From: an uncultured Eubacterium sp.
Lineage (GTDB): Bacteria > Bacillota > Clostridia > Lachnospirales > Lachnospiraceae
Assembly (NCBI GenBank): GCA_910584595.1
Contig: CAJUBQ010000032.1
Span: 1 to 46,730, forward strand
Direction of reading: 5' to 3'
DNA length: 46,730 nucleotides
Under the pieces are notes generated by a model, which was not told where the DNA came from, made no database searches, and saw nothing but the letters and a program-made list of their open reading frames with translations. Positions 1 through 9,300 of the stretch are shown in pieces. The position numbers were made by a program, and so were the translations under genes. How positions within the stretch are numbered: position 1 is the stretch's first letter; each line of letters begins with the position of its first letter.

Positions 1-124
1 CAGACAGGCCAACGCCTTCCATCCAGCGTCCGCATAGCCAGTACGCAACACTTTTTATGTAAATTGTTGCATTTCCGCTTAAGTTCGCGCTTATGCAGCG
101 CTGCCCCCGCCCTGTTCAGAGGAT

Positions 125-192
125 GTTCCGGTCGGCAAAATCATTGTGCCAGGTGCAGAGTCGTTCGGGAATCCGTTAAGTAAATGACATTG
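125..192. repeat. 68-bp dispersed repeat, copy 1
   Basis: Aligns without gaps over 68 bases to 12057-12124 with 11 differences by eye. The core, with motifs such as CCAGGTGCAGAG and AATCCGTTA followed by GTAAATGACATTG, is almost unchanged. It lies upstream of the gpmI promoter, in a stretch (1-240) where I see no gene. The minus strand is open across it and ends at a stop near position 93, so it may be a fragment of an old coding or mobile element. Its nature is unknown. Confidence 0.75.
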
Positions 193-247
193 GGGGATAA
201 ACAGTAACCATCCTAATTAGTTTTATCGCAAAAATTAAGATTTAGAG

Positions 248-276
248 TTGAGAAATTTGCGGATAAGTGATATTTT
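248..276 (+). promoter_or_regulatory. Candidate promoter of gpmI
   Basis: TTGAGA (248-253), 17 bases, then TATTTT (271-276), 40 bases before the gpmI start. The ribosome binding site AGGAGG is at about 295-300. Confidence 0.45.
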
Positions 277-315
277 ATAGTAAGAAAAATATTTAGGAGG
301 AAAGAGGAAAACAAT

Positions 316-1857
316 ATGAGTAAAAAACCTACGGTATTAATGATCTTAGACGGCTTTGGTTTAAATGAGACAAGTAACGGCAATGCTGTAGCACAGGCTA
401 ATACGCCGGTGCTGGACAAGATGATGAAAGAGTATCCGTTTGTAAAAGGATATGCCAGCGGACTGGCGGTGGGCCTGCCGGACGGGCAGATGGGAAATTC
501 CGAAGTCGGACATCTGAATATGGGCGCAGGGCGTATCGTATATCAGGAATTGACACGTATTTCAAAAGAAATCGAAGACGGAGATTTCTTTCAGAATGAA
601 GCGCTGTTATCTGCAGTAGAAAACTGTAAAAAGAACGGGTCTGACCTGCATTTGTTTGGGCTTGTATCCGATGGCGGCGTGCATAGCCATAATACACATA
701 TTTATGGACTTTTGGAGCTGGCAAAAAGGGAAGGGCTTTCCAATGTTTATGTCCATTGCTTTATGGATGGGCGTGATACGGCGCCGTCTTCAGGCAAAGG
801 CTTTATTCAGGAATTAGTGGATAAAATGCAGGAAACAGGCGTTGGCGAGATTGCTACGATTAGCGGACGTTACTATGCAATGGACCGTGACAACCGCTGG
901 GAGCGTGTGGAAAAGGCATATGCGGCTCTGACAAAGGGCGAGGGTGTGAAAGCTTCAGATCCGGTAGCTGCAATGCAGGCATCTTATGATGATGAAAAGA
1001 CCGATGAATTTGTGCTGCCGACGGTGATTGTAAAGGATGGAAAACCGGTTGCAACAGTAAAAGATAACGATTCCGTTATTTTCTTTAATTTCCGTCCGGA
1101 CCGCGCAAGAGAAATGACGCGGGTATTCTGCTGTGATGATTTTAACGGATTTGACCGCGGGCCTAGAAAACAGGTTACTTACATCTGCTTTACAGAATAT
1201 GATGTAACGATTCCAAACAAAGAAATCGCGTTTAAGAAAGTAGAGCTGGATAATACGTTTGGACAGTTTCTTGCTGCAAATGGCAAAACACAAGCCAGAA
1301 TTGCAGAGACCGAAAAATATGCGCATGTTACGTTTTTCTTTAACGGTGGAGTGGAAGAGCCAAATAAAGGGGAAGAGCGTATTCTTGTTAAATCTCCGAA
1401 AGTTGCCACGTATGACCTGCAGCCGGAGATGAGCGCTCCGACCGTATGTGATAAGCTGTGTGAAGCAATTCGTTCCGGAAAATATGATGTGATTATTATT
1501 AACTTTGCAAATCCGGATATGGTTGGACATACCGGTGTAATGGAAGCGGCAGTAAAAGCGGTGGAAGCGGTAGACGCCTGTGTTGGGAGAGCGCTGGAAG
1601 CGCTGTTAGAAGTAGATGGACAGATGTTCTTATGTGCAGATCACGGAAATGCAGAGCAGCTTGTGGACTATGAAACAGGGGTGCCGTTTACAGCGCATAC
1701 GACGAATCCGGTTCCGTTTATTTTGATTAATTATGATCCTGCATATACGTTAAAGGAAGGCGGACGGCTTGCGGATATTGTACCGACTTTAATCGAAATG
1801 ATGGGCATGGAGAAGCCGGCGGAGATGACAGGGGAATCTCTTTTGATAAAAAAATAA
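316..1857 (+). CDS. gpmI: 2,3-bisphosphoglycerate-independent phosphoglycerate mutase
   Basis: Interconverts 3- and 2-phosphoglycerate in glycolysis and gluconeogenesis in the cytoplasm, using Mn2+ rather than a bisphosphoglycerate cofactor. The 513-residue length is normal. The N-terminal alkaline-phosphatase-fold metal ligand sits in LDGFG (D12). The phosphorylated serine is in MGNSEVGH (S62), followed by HLNMGAGR. The C-terminal metal site is visible as CADHGNAE and TAHTTNPVP. The ATG follows an AGGAGG/GAGGAAA ribosome site and a vegetative promoter. In many Clostridia gpmI follows gap-pgk-tpiA; here 5' of it there is only repeat-bearing non-coding DNA. A strong hairpin closes the gene downstream. 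Nothing is missing or odd in the protein. Confidence 0.97.
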   Translation: MSKKPTVLMILDGFGLNETSNGNAVAQANTPVLDKMMKEYPFVKGYASGLAVGLPDGQMGNSEVGHLNMGAGRIVYQELTRISKEIEDGDFFQNEALLSAVENCKKNGSDLHLFGLVSDGGVHSHNTHIYGLLELAKREGLSNVYVHCFMDGRDTAPSSGKGFIQELVDKMQETGVGEIATISGRYYAMDRDNRWERVEKAYAALTKGEGVKASDPVAAMQASYDDEKTDEFVLPTVIVKDGKPVATVKDNDSVIFFNFRPDRAREMTRVFCCDDFNGFDRGPRKQVTYICFTEYDVTIPNKEIAFKKVELDNTFGQFLAANGKTQARIAETEKYAHVTFFFNGGVEEPNKGEERILVKSPKVATYDLQPEMSAPTVCDKLCEAIRSGKYDVIIINFANPDMVGHTGVMEAAVKAVEAVDACVGRALEALLEVDGQMFLCADHGNAEQLVDYETGVPFTAHTTNPVPFILINYDPAYTLKEGGRLADIVPTLIEMMGMEKPAEMTGESLLIKK

Positions 1858-1882
1858 AAAGCGGATGCTGAACGAGTTTTAG

Positions 1883-1915
1883 AAGTGGGAATCAGAATGT
1901 TTCTGATTCCCACTT
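1883..1915 (+). terminator. Perfect hairpin after gpmI
   Basis: Perfect 15-bp inverted repeat (arms 1883-1897 and 1901-1915) around a 3-base loop, 26 bases after the gpmI stop. It lacks a T-run on the plus strand, so it is terminator-like or RNA-stabilising rather than a textbook terminator. Confidence 0.6.
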
Positions 1916-2011
1916 ACGGTATTGGATAAAGTGAGAAAAAGTTGATTTAGGTATATTCAGATAATATGTATACGACATATGGAATGGGAATAATATGGGA
2001 GTAAGATAATT

Positions 2012-3283
2012 ATGGTACAGTATGTACTGAAGAAAACAGAGGAAGAGAATCTGGAGGATTTATGTGAGATTGCAAAAGAACAGAATAATTCTATAAATTT
2101 AAATCTGGTTTATATGACAATGAAGTTGACAGAAGAGAATTATGATGTAGTGATGAAATATTTTTCAGAACGGGGTATTTCCATGATTCAAGATGACGTA
2201 GAACCTGATATAACAGCATATGCATGCGAAGGAGAGAAGATTCGGCCTTTTGATCCATCCAAAATAGATATTACGATGAAACCGCTGACGTTGGATGCAT
2301 TATTGAAACGGATCAGAAACCAGGAAATAGAGTTTGATTCTTCTTTTCAGAGAAAAGCCGGTCTGTGGAATGCAAAACAAAAAAGTCAGTTAATAGAATC
2401 CATTTTTCTTCGGATTCCTCTCCCGGCATTCTATTTTGATGCTTCTGATGAAGATAAATGGATGGTAATTGATGGACTGCAGCGCGTCACAGCTTTAAGA
2501 CAATTTATAGTAGAAGAAAGTCTGACTTTACAGGATTTGGAGTTTTTTCCAGAACTAAACGGATCTGATTATAAACAACTTCCAAGAGCGTTTCAACGTC
2601 GTATCGATGAGACGGTGATCAATGTGTATCTTGTAAATCCATCTACTCCGGATAATGTAAAATATAATATTTTTAAAAGAATTAATACAGGCGGTCTTGC
2701 ATTAGAACCTCAAGAGATCCGAAATGCCTTGTATCAGGGGAATGCAACAAAGTTTTTAAAGGTTTGTGCTGAAATGTCTTGTTTTGTGACTGCTACAGGA
2801 GGAAGTGTCAAGAGTGAAAGGATGCTGGACAGGGAATTTGTATTGAGATTTGTTTCATTTTGCTATTTGGATTTAAACAAATATACCGGAAATATTGATG
2901 AATTTTTAAATCTTGGTATGAAATACCTAAATAAAATATCAAAGGAAGAAGACATTATAAAAACGGAATTTGAGAATGTAATGGTTCATATGCATCAATT
3001 AATGGGAAAGCATGCATTTAGAAAAATCTGTTTTGATGGTCGTAGGCGTCCGATAAATAAGGTAATCTTTGAGTCCTGGTGTTATGTAGTGAAAAATTTG
3101 TCTAATGAAGGTATTCATAGACTTATTGAAAATAAATATCTTGTAAGAGAGCGCTATATGCACTTGTGTGAAACAAGTGAATATCTGTATTTATTGAAGG
3201 CTCCTGATAAAAAATCCGTTTTGGCAAGAATTAAGGATATAGAATTATTGGTTCACAGATTATTGAGTGAGGAATCAAGATGA
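2012..3283 (+). CDS. DUF262 (GmrSD N-terminal / ParB-like nuclease family) protein
   Basis: A 423-residue protein of the DUF262 family, which contains the N-terminal half of the GmrS/GmrD modification-dependent restriction enzyme and related defence proteins. The family signature is clear: FQRKAGLWN followed by IESIFLRIPLP, FYFDA, and the DGLQR motif (IDGLQRVTALRQF) that in related proteins binds or hydrolyses nucleotide. FKRINTGGLAL, EPQEIRNALY and MLDREFVLRF are also typical. The C-terminal HNH half of GmrD is absent. The stop overlaps the next start by ATGA, so the gene is translationally coupled to an AAA ATPase gene. Codon use is clearly more AT-rich than in gpmI or relA. A defence or genome-maintenance role is inference; the partner is truncated, so the system may be inactive. 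Confidence 0.85.
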   Translation: MVQYVLKKTEEENLEDLCEIAKEQNNSINLNLVYMTMKLTEENYDVVMKYFSERGISMIQDDVEPDITAYACEGEKIRPFDPSKIDITMKPLTLDALLKRIRNQEIEFDSSFQRKAGLWNAKQKSQLIESIFLRIPLPAFYFDASDEDKWMVIDGLQRVTALRQFIVEESLTLQDLEFFPELNGSDYKQLPRAFQRRIDETVINVYLVNPSTPDNVKYNIFKRINTGGLALEPQEIRNALYQGNATKFLKVCAEMSCFVTATGGSVKSERMLDREFVLRFVSFCYLDLNKYTGNIDEFLNLGMKYLNKISKEEDIIKTEFENVMVHMHQLMGKHAFRKICFDGRRRPINKVIFESWCYVVKNLSNEGIHRLIENKYLVRERYMHLCETSEYLYLLKAPDKKSVLARIKDIELLVHRLLSEESR

Positions 3284-3909
3284 TTAATAGAATAAAGGTT
3301 AACAATTTTAAATGTTTTGAAGCGGCAACCGTGAAATGCAAAGAATTGAGTCTGTTCACCGGATTGAATGGAATGGGAAAATCTACAGTCATACAAGCAA
3401 TTCTTTTGTTTCGCCAGACTTTTGAAAGAAATAGTTTTGGTGCGGACCGGAGAATTATTTTAAACGGGCATTATGTAAGTCTTGGCACGATAAAAGACAT
3501 TTCTTATTGGTATAAGAAGAATGATGAGATCAGCCTTGTAATAGAGGAGGATGATCAGATTTGGGAATGCTATTACGATCAGGAAGCGCAGGCTCTTATG
3601 ATGAAAGAAAATATGGTATATACGAATAAAGGAAGTATGACAGGAAAAGGGTTTGAATATATTTGCGCGGAAAGGTTAGGCCCAAGAAGATACTATGATA
3701 ATTTGGAGGGTGAGAGGTATGTTTCTACACAAATAGGTTCAAAAGGAGAACATGTTGTATCAAGTTTGTATGAGATTGGCGATCAGTCAGGTTTTAAAGT
3801 TTATAAAAATATGAAGAATTCAAATGAATCGAGTGAACGGGAAATTTTCCGGGGAGAATTCATTTTATTCCAGATACAGAACATCATCTTGGCATTATTG
3901 GATACATAG
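3280..3909 (+). CDS. AAA/SMC-like ATPase, apparently truncated
   Basis: The first 209 residues of an AAA_15/OLD-like ATPase. It begins with the typical IKVNNFKCFEAA strand and has a Walker A loop, GLNGMGKST, near residue 30, then the family motif AERLGPRRYYD and GSKGEHVVSSLYE. Related proteins usually run to about 350-400 residues and carry an ABC-type signature, Walker B and His switch, none of which is present before the stop. From about 3845 the +2 frame stays open to 3954, which hints at a frameshift, but that frame contains no recognisable motif either. It is coupled to the DUF262 gene (ATGA overlap), so they form one operon. I read this as a decayed or shortened partner; a genuinely short protein is possible. 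Confidence 0.7.
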   Translation: MINRIKVNNFKCFEAATVKCKELSLFTGLNGMGKSTVIQAILLFRQTFERNSFGADRRIILNGHYVSLGTIKDISYWYKKNDEISLVIEEDDQIWECYYDQEAQALMMKENMVYTNKGSMTGKGFEYICAERLGPRRYYDNLEGERYVSTQIGSKGEHVVSSLYEIGDQSGFKVYKNMKNSNESSEREIFRGEFILFQIQNIILALLDT

Positions 3910-4039
3910 GTAAACATTTGCCGACAGGCAAATTTTCTACAATTTAATAAATCAATGAAGTAAATTTTGTCATAGTTTACAATTTCCCAATGTAAAATGA
4001 CCAACATCGTAAAGATTACACAGAAATTTAACACAATCA

Positions 4040-4068
4040 TTGCAATTTTGTAAGAAATTGAGTATAAT
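4040..4068 (+). promoter_or_regulatory. Candidate promoter of relA/spoT
   Basis: TTGCAA (4040-4045), 17 bases, TATAAT (4063-4068), about 55 bases before the start codon. The AT-rich stretch 3910-4040 holds nothing else I can name. Confidence 0.6.
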
Positions 4069-4123
4069 GCTTTATTATTAAAGTGTGATTAGGTGAAAAG
4101 AAGCCAGGAAGCAGGTGATAGGT

Positions 4124-6448
4124 ATGGCAGATCTTTCGATTGCAATGAATGAACCACAGGAAACAGTAGAAGAATTAGAAGCCAAAATAGGAGCAAAGAG
4201 GAACGGAATCCGCAAAATGCCTGATTTTATAGAGCCGCAAGAGTTGTATAAGGAGCTTATAAACAGCATTAAAAAATACCATCCATCCACAGATATTACG
4301 CAGGTGGAAAAGGCGTATCGGATTGCGGCAGCGGCGCATAAGGACCAGAAAAGAAAATCCGGAGAAGCATATATTATCCATCCGCTTTGTGTATCTATGA
4401 TCCTGGCAGAGCTGGAACTGGATAAAGAAACGATCGTAGCAGGTCTTTTGCATGATATTGTGGAAGATACGGTTATGACGGATGCGGAGATTGCGCAGGA
4501 GTTCGGTTCGGAAGTTGCGCTGCTTGTAGATGGCGTTACAAAGTTAGAGCAGTTGTCTTATGATGCGGATAAAGTAGAAGTGCAGGCGGAAAATTTCAGA
4601 AAAATGTTTCTTGCGATGGCAAAGGATATCCGGGTGATATTGATTAAACTGGCCGATCGTCTGCATAATATGCGCACACTCCAGTATATGCGGCCGGAAA
4701 AGCAAAAAGAGATTGCAAGAGAGACGATGGATATTTATTCACCAATTGCCCAGCGGCTAGGCATATCCAAAGTAAAGATAGAGCTGGACGACCTGTGTTT
4801 AAAATATCTGGAGGCATCTGCCTATTATGATCTGATTAAGCAGGTGGCGCAGCGTAAAACTGCTCAGGATGATTATATCCGCAATCTGACAGATGAAGTG
4901 CGCGGACATATTGAAAGGGCCGGCATTCAGGCGGAGATTGGCGGCAGAGCAAAGCATTTTTTCAGTATCTATAAAAAAATGGTCAATCAGAATAAGACGC
5001 TGGACCAGATTTATGATCTGTTCGCGATTCGTATTATTGTCAGAAATGTTATGGACTGTTATGCGGCGCTTGGTGTGATTCATGAAAATTATGTGCCGGT
5101 GCCAGGGCGTTTTAAAGATTATATTGCGATGCCGAAACCGAACCGTTACCAGTCATTGCATACGACCCTGATGGGTTCGGACGGCCAGCCGTTTGAGATT
5201 CAGATTCGAACGGTGGAGATGCACCGGGTAGCAGAGTATGGGATTGCTGCGCATTGGAAATATAAAGAAGCTGCTAACGGAGTAAAATCAACAGGCAGCC
5301 AGGAAGAAGAAAAATTAAGCTGGCTGCGTCAGATATTAGAGTGGCAGCAGGATATGTCTGACAATAAAGAATTTATGAGTCTTTTAAAAAGCGATCTGGA
5401 TTTGTTTTCAGATATGGTATTCTGTTTTACGCCAAACGGCGATGTCAAAAATCTGCCAAATGGTTCTACCCCTGTAGATTTTGCATATAGTATTCATTCA
5501 GCAGTCGGCAATAAAATGATCGGTGCAAAAGTGAATGGAAAGCTTGTACCGATTGATTACGTCATTCAAAACGGCGACCGTATCGAAATTATTACTTCGC
5601 AAAATTCGAGAGGTCCAAGCCATGACTGGCTGAATATCGTTAAGAGTACACAGGCAAAGACAAAAATTAACCAGTGGTTCCGCAGCGAACTAAAGGAAGA
5701 AAATATTCAGCATGGAAAAGAGCTGATGAACGCATACTGCAAGGTAAAAGGGATTGACTTTTCCATTATTAATAAATCGGTCTATCAGACAAAAGTGCTG
5801 CGAAAATATGGGTTCCATGACTGGAATTCCTGTCTGGCGACTGTCGGTCACGGCGGAGTCAAAGAAGCAAGCATCGTAAATAAGATGTTTGATGAATACC
5901 GAAAGGATCATCCGATTGAGATTTCCGACGAGCAGATAGCAGCAGAAAATGAAGAAGGCGGTTCTAAAAATCTCAGGTCGAATTCTAAGAGTGGAATTAT
6001 CGTAAATGGATTGTGCGATATTGCAGCACATTTTGCAAAATGCTGCGGGCCGGTGCCGGGGGACGAGATTTGCGGTTATATTACAAGAGGGCGGGGCGTT
6101 ACGATTCATCGGACAGACTGCATTAATATGATGAATTTGTCTGATCTGGAAAAAACGCGCCTGATCGAAGCAGAATGGCAGGAAGGGTGCAGCAGCGGAG
6201 AACATGGCTTGTATCTGGGCGAGCTTAAGATCTATGGAAATAACCGGACAGGTCTGCTTGTAGATATCACTAAGATATTTACAGAACGGGAAATTGACAT
6301 CAATTCGATTCACTCGAAAACGAGCAAACAGGGAATTGCAACGATTTCCATTTCTTTTGGAACAAAAGGCAAAGACGAGATGAACCATATTATTACGAAA
6401 ATCCGTCAGGTGGAAAGTGTGATTGATATTGAACGTACTTCAGGCTGA
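4124..6448 (+). CDS. relA: Bifunctional (p)ppGpp synthetase/hydrolase (RelA/SpoT)
   Basis: Makes and degrades the stringent-response alarmone (p)ppGpp. At 774 residues it has the full long-RSH layout. The HD hydrolase has H72, LLHDIVEDT (H110-D111) and IKLADRLHNMRT. The synthetase has YDLFAIRIIV, RFKDYIAMPKPN and EIQIRT. A TGS domain (FTPNGDVKNLPNGSTPVDFA) follows at about 405-470, then a Cys-containing zinc-finger-like region (CCGPVPGDEICGYI) and a C-terminal ACT domain over the last 75 residues. The frame opens with GTG at 4115, but ATG 4124 has AGGTG six bases upstream and is preferred; either could be used. The order relA, MBL-fold hydrolase, hemZ is common in Lachnospiraceae. No truncation. 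Confidence 0.95.
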   Translation: MADLSIAMNEPQETVEELEAKIGAKRNGIRKMPDFIEPQELYKELINSIKKYHPSTDITQVEKAYRIAAAAHKDQKRKSGEAYIIHPLCVSMILAELELDKETIVAGLLHDIVEDTVMTDAEIAQEFGSEVALLVDGVTKLEQLSYDADKVEVQAENFRKMFLAMAKDIRVILIKLADRLHNMRTLQYMRPEKQKEIARETMDIYSPIAQRLGISKVKIELDDLCLKYLEASAYYDLIKQVAQRKTAQDDYIRNLTDEVRGHIERAGIQAEIGGRAKHFFSIYKKMVNQNKTLDQIYDLFAIRIIVRNVMDCYAALGVIHENYVPVPGRFKDYIAMPKPNRYQSLHTTLMGSDGQPFEIQIRTVEMHRVAEYGIAAHWKYKEAANGVKSTGSQEEEKLSWLRQILEWQQDMSDNKEFMSLLKSDLDLFSDMVFCFTPNGDVKNLPNGSTPVDFAYSIHSAVGNKMIGAKVNGKLVPIDYVIQNGDRIEIITSQNSRGPSHDWLNIVKSTQAKTKINQWFRSELKEENIQHGKELMNAYCKVKGIDFSIINKSVYQTKVLRKYGFHDWNSCLATVGHGGVKEASIVNKMFDEYRKDHPIEISDEQIAAENEEGGSKNLRSNSKSGIIVNGLCDIAAHFAKCCGPVPGDEICGYITRGRGVTIHRTDCINMMNLSDLEKTRLIEAEWQEGCSSGEHGLYLGELKIYGNNRTGLLVDITKIFTEREIDINSIHSKTSKQGIATISISFGTKGKDEMNHIITKIRQVESVIDIERTSG

Positions 6449-6496
6449 TTGAAAAAAGAACACAAATAGATTAGAAAATAAGGCAGGGATCGATCA

Positions 6497-7123
6497 ATGA
6501 TGACAGTAAAGGAATTTCAGGTCGGCGTAGTCGGCACAAATTGTTTTTTAGCGGTAAACAGTGAGACAAAGGAAACATTAATCATTGACCCGGGTGATAA
6601 TGCAGCGGCTCTTGCAGATGATATAGAGAAAAACGCTCTTCATCCGGTAGCGGCGCTGCTGACACACGGTCATTTTGACCATTGTATGGCAGCAGAGCAG
6701 TTGGCAAAGCAGTATGGGATTTCTATTTATGTGCATGAGGATGAGAAACAGACGATGGAAAATACGGCGTATAACTGCTGCAGCATGATTGGTAAAAATC
6801 TGGTTTTTCATGCAGATCAGTATTTTCATGGAGAGACAGACCATATATCGATGGCGGGATTTGACATTGAAGTATTGCATACGCCGGGACATACGCCGGG
6901 AGGAGTCTGTTTTTATGTAAAGAGTGAGGGGATATTATTTAGCGGAGATACCTTGTTTTGCGAGTCTGTAGGAAGGACAGATTTTCCGAAGGGAAGTATG
7001 TCACAGCTCGTACGCAGTATTCACGAAAAGCTGCTTCCTCTGCCAAACGATACGAAAGTATTGCCGGGACATGGGGAATGGACAACTATCGGGAAAGAAA
7101 AACAGTATAATCCGTTTTTGTAG
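6497..7123 (+). CDS. MBL-fold metallohydrolase (glyoxalase II-like)
   Basis: A 208-residue cytoplasmic metallo-beta-lactamase-fold hydrolase of the YcbL/hydroxyacylglutathione-hydrolase-like group. The binuclear metal motif HxHxDH is visible as THGHFDH near residue 58. It is followed by HTPGHTPGGVC, the bridging aspartate in FSGDTLF, and a final metal histidine in VLPGHGEWT. The extra C-terminal substrate-binding domain of true glyoxalase II is lacking, so the substrate cannot be named. It lies 48 bases after relA and 102 bases before hemZ, the same order as in related clostridial genomes. Two adjacent ATGs (6497, 6500) are possible starts. Confidence 0.9.
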   Translation: MMTVKEFQVGVVGTNCFLAVNSETKETLIIDPGDNAAALADDIEKNALHPVAALLTHGHFDHCMAAEQLAKQYGISIYVHEDEKQTMENTAYNCCSMIGKNLVFHADQYFHGETDHISMAGFDIEVLHTPGHTPGGVCFYVKSEGILFSGDTLFCESVGRTDFPKGSMSQLVRSIHEKLLPLPNDTKVLPGHGEWTTIGKEKQYNPFL

Positions 7124-7225
7124 GAATGACAGAAGATTGTAAAGATATTGGGAACAGGTCAGATTGCATGAACGGTTCCGACAGGTGTTTGTTCAGGATA
7201 AAAGTCTGAAAGGGTAGAAGTTAAC

Positions 7226-8746
7226 ATGGTATTGGTACAGCTGAATAAAGAAGATTTTGAATACGACATCCATTCTCTGGTGAAGGCATTTTACCCATCA
7301 GAGAATGTTTCTGTATATACGGCTCTTAAAGAAGTCTCAGAGCCGGTGTGTCTGCATATCAAAGTGATGTACGAACCGAATCATATTCGCATTGAGCTTA
7401 GAGAGTGGGAAGGCAGTCAGCAGGAAAGAGAATGTGCAACATATGAAATGCAGTCGGGAGTTACTCAAAAAGAGTTTGCGGTAGATGATAAGAATCGAAA
7501 AGAAAAGAAAAACCTGTTGAAGCAGAATTTATATCAGATGCTGTCTGTTTATACAGGCAGGAGCCTTCCATGGGGAACGCTGACAGGTATCCGCCCGACG
7601 AAAATACCAATGGCAATGTTGGAAGAAGGCAGAGATTTTTTGGAGATAGCGGATTATATGGAACAGACCTATTCTGCATCCAGGGAAAAAATTTCATTAA
7701 GTATCGAGATTGCGCAGCGTGAGGCACAGCTGCTTCATAAGCTGGATGTGAAAAACGGATACAGCCTTTATATTGGCATTCCGTTTTGCCCAAGTACTTG
7801 TCTGTATTGTTCCTTTACTTCTTTTCCGATATCCAAATGGAAAAAACGGGTGGATCAATATCTGGATGCGCTTGAAAAAGAAATGGATGAAATGGCGCAG
7901 CTGTTTTCAGATAAGTATGTAAATACCATATACATAGGCGGCGGGACGCCGACAACATTAGAACCGGTGCAGCTGGAACGGCTTCTGTCAGCGCTTGAGC
8001 ATAAGTTTGATCTGTCTCGTCTGCTGGAATTCACGGTAGAGGCCGGAAGACCGGACAGCATTAACAGGGAAAAGCTGGAGGCGCTGCGGAAACATGGAAT
8101 TTCAAGAATTTCCATTAATCCGCAGACAATGAAACAGGAGACTTTGAACCTGATCGGAAGGCAGCACACCGTGGAACAGACGACAGATAGCTTTCAGCTT
8201 GCAAGAAATATGGGATTTGACAATATTAATATGGATTTGATTATGGGGCTGCCGGAAGAAACGTTCGATGATGTAAGACATACGCTTGCTATGGTCAAAG
8301 AGCTGGATCCGGATAGCGTCACGGTACATTCGCTTGCCCTGAAACGCGCCGCAAGGCTGCAGATGTTCAAGGAGGATTATGCGGGGCTTAAAATGGTCAA
8401 TACGCAAAAGCATTTGGACGCCGCAGCGGAGGTGTGCGCAAATATGGGAATGGAGCCATATTATTTATACAGGCAAAAAAATATGGCCGGCAATTTTGAA
8501 AATGTAGGATATGCAAAAGATGGAAAAGCCGGTATTTATAATGTTTTGATTATGGAGGAGATACAGTCTGTCATAGCGCTTGGGGCAGGAGCAATTACAA
8601 AAAGGGTACATTCGGACGGGCAGATAGAGCGATGTGAAAATGTAAAGGATGTAGCGCTCTATATGGAAAAAATAAATGAAATGATTCAAAGGAAGCGGAA
8701 ACTTTTTTTATCCGAAAATAAAACGACAGGGAGTCGTTTTACTTGA
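7226..8746 (+). CDS. hemZ: Radical SAM coproporphyrinogen dehydrogenase-like protein HemZ
   Basis: A 506-residue radical-SAM protein of the HemN/HemZ group. A family-specific N-terminal region of about 150 residues precedes GIPFCPSTCLYCSF, which holds the CxxxCxxC [4Fe-4S]/SAM motif. YIGGGTPTTL (the SAM-binding GGGTP), FTVEAGRPD, SINPQTM and MDLIMGLPEE follow in the expected order. Members are named for oxygen-independent oxidation of coproporphyrinogen III, but many heme-less anaerobes carry the gene and the true substrate there is uncertain. The stop overlaps the next start as TTGA, coupling it to the Uma2 gene. In relatives hisS and aspS often follow; here they do not. Confidence 0.92.
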   Translation: MVLVQLNKEDFEYDIHSLVKAFYPSENVSVYTALKEVSEPVCLHIKVMYEPNHIRIELREWEGSQQERECATYEMQSGVTQKEFAVDDKNRKEKKNLLKQNLYQMLSVYTGRSLPWGTLTGIRPTKIPMAMLEEGRDFLEIADYMEQTYSASREKISLSIEIAQREAQLLHKLDVKNGYSLYIGIPFCPSTCLYCSFTSFPISKWKKRVDQYLDALEKEMDEMAQLFSDKYVNTIYIGGGTPTTLEPVQLERLLSALEHKFDLSRLLEFTVEAGRPDSINREKLEALRKHGISRISINPQTMKQETLNLIGRQHTVEQTTDSFQLARNMGFDNINMDLIMGLPEETFDDVRHTLAMVKELDPDSVTVHSLALKRAARLQMFKEDYAGLKMVNTQKHLDAAAEVCANMGMEPYYLYRQKNMAGNFENVGYAKDGKAGIYNVLIMEEIQSVIALGAGAITKRVHSDGQIERCENVKDVALYMEKINEMIQRKRKLFLSENKTTGSRFT

Positions 8747-9300
8747 AAGAAGGTGATTGTATCGAAACTGCGCTGCAGGAAGAAAAAATTTATACAATAA
8801 AAGACATCTATGCATTACCGGATGGAAAACGGGCAGAGCTGATAGACGGACAGATTTATGATATGGCTCCGCCTGGCTATACACATCAAAGAATCAGTGG
8901 GGAGTTATATTATAATATTAAGTCTTATATCAAAAGGAAGAATGGAAACTGTCAGGTATTGTCTGCTCCTTTTGCCGTATTTTTAAACGATGACGATGAT
9001 ACAAATTATTTAGAGCCGGATATTTCTGTCATTTGTGATAGTTCCAAACTTGATGAAAAAGGCTGTCATGGTGCGCCCGATTGGGTGATAGAAATTGTGT
9101 CGCCAAGCAGCAGACCAAGAGACTATATTAAAAAAATGATAAAATACAGTACGGCCAACGTGAGAGAATATTGGATTGTAGATCCGGAGGACAAAAAGGT
9201 CATGGTTTATGGATTTGAAGCAGATAGTGTCAGGCAGTACAATTTTGGCAGCGACATACCGGTTGGAATTTTTGACGGATGCTCTATCATAGTGGAATAG
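8743..9300 (+). CDS. Uma2-family (DUF820) PD-(D/E)xK nuclease-like protein
   Basis: A 185-residue protein of the Uma2/DUF820 restriction-endonuclease-fold family, abundant in cyanobacteria and Firmicutes and of unclear role. The core is visible: ELIDGQIYDM, then LEPDISVI (catalytic Asp), WVIEIVSPSS (catalytic Glu), and YSTANVREYWIVDP with the conserved Tyr/Trp, all in the order expected for PD-(D/E)xK. The start TTG at 8743 overlaps the hemZ TGA stop and is preceded by a GGGAG ribosome site. No other start fits as well, so translation looks coupled to hemZ. It could act on DNA or be a domesticated relic; the sequence does not decide. Confidence 0.85.
   Translation: MKEGDCIETALQEEKIYTIKDIYALPDGKRAELIDGQIYDMAPPGYTHQRISGELYYNIKSYIKRKNGNCQVLSAPFAVFLNDDDDTNYLEPDISVICDSSKLDEKGCHGAPDWVIEIVSPSSRPRDYIKKMIKYSTANVREYWIVDPEDKKVMVYGFEADSVRQYNFGSDIPVGIFDGCSIIVE

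Noticed and set aside
5690..6388. Minus-strand open frame of 232 codons inside relA
   Set aside because: It is fully antisense to an intact conserved gene, has no ribosome site, and its translation is low-complexity His/Cys/Phe-rich sequence typical of antisense frames.
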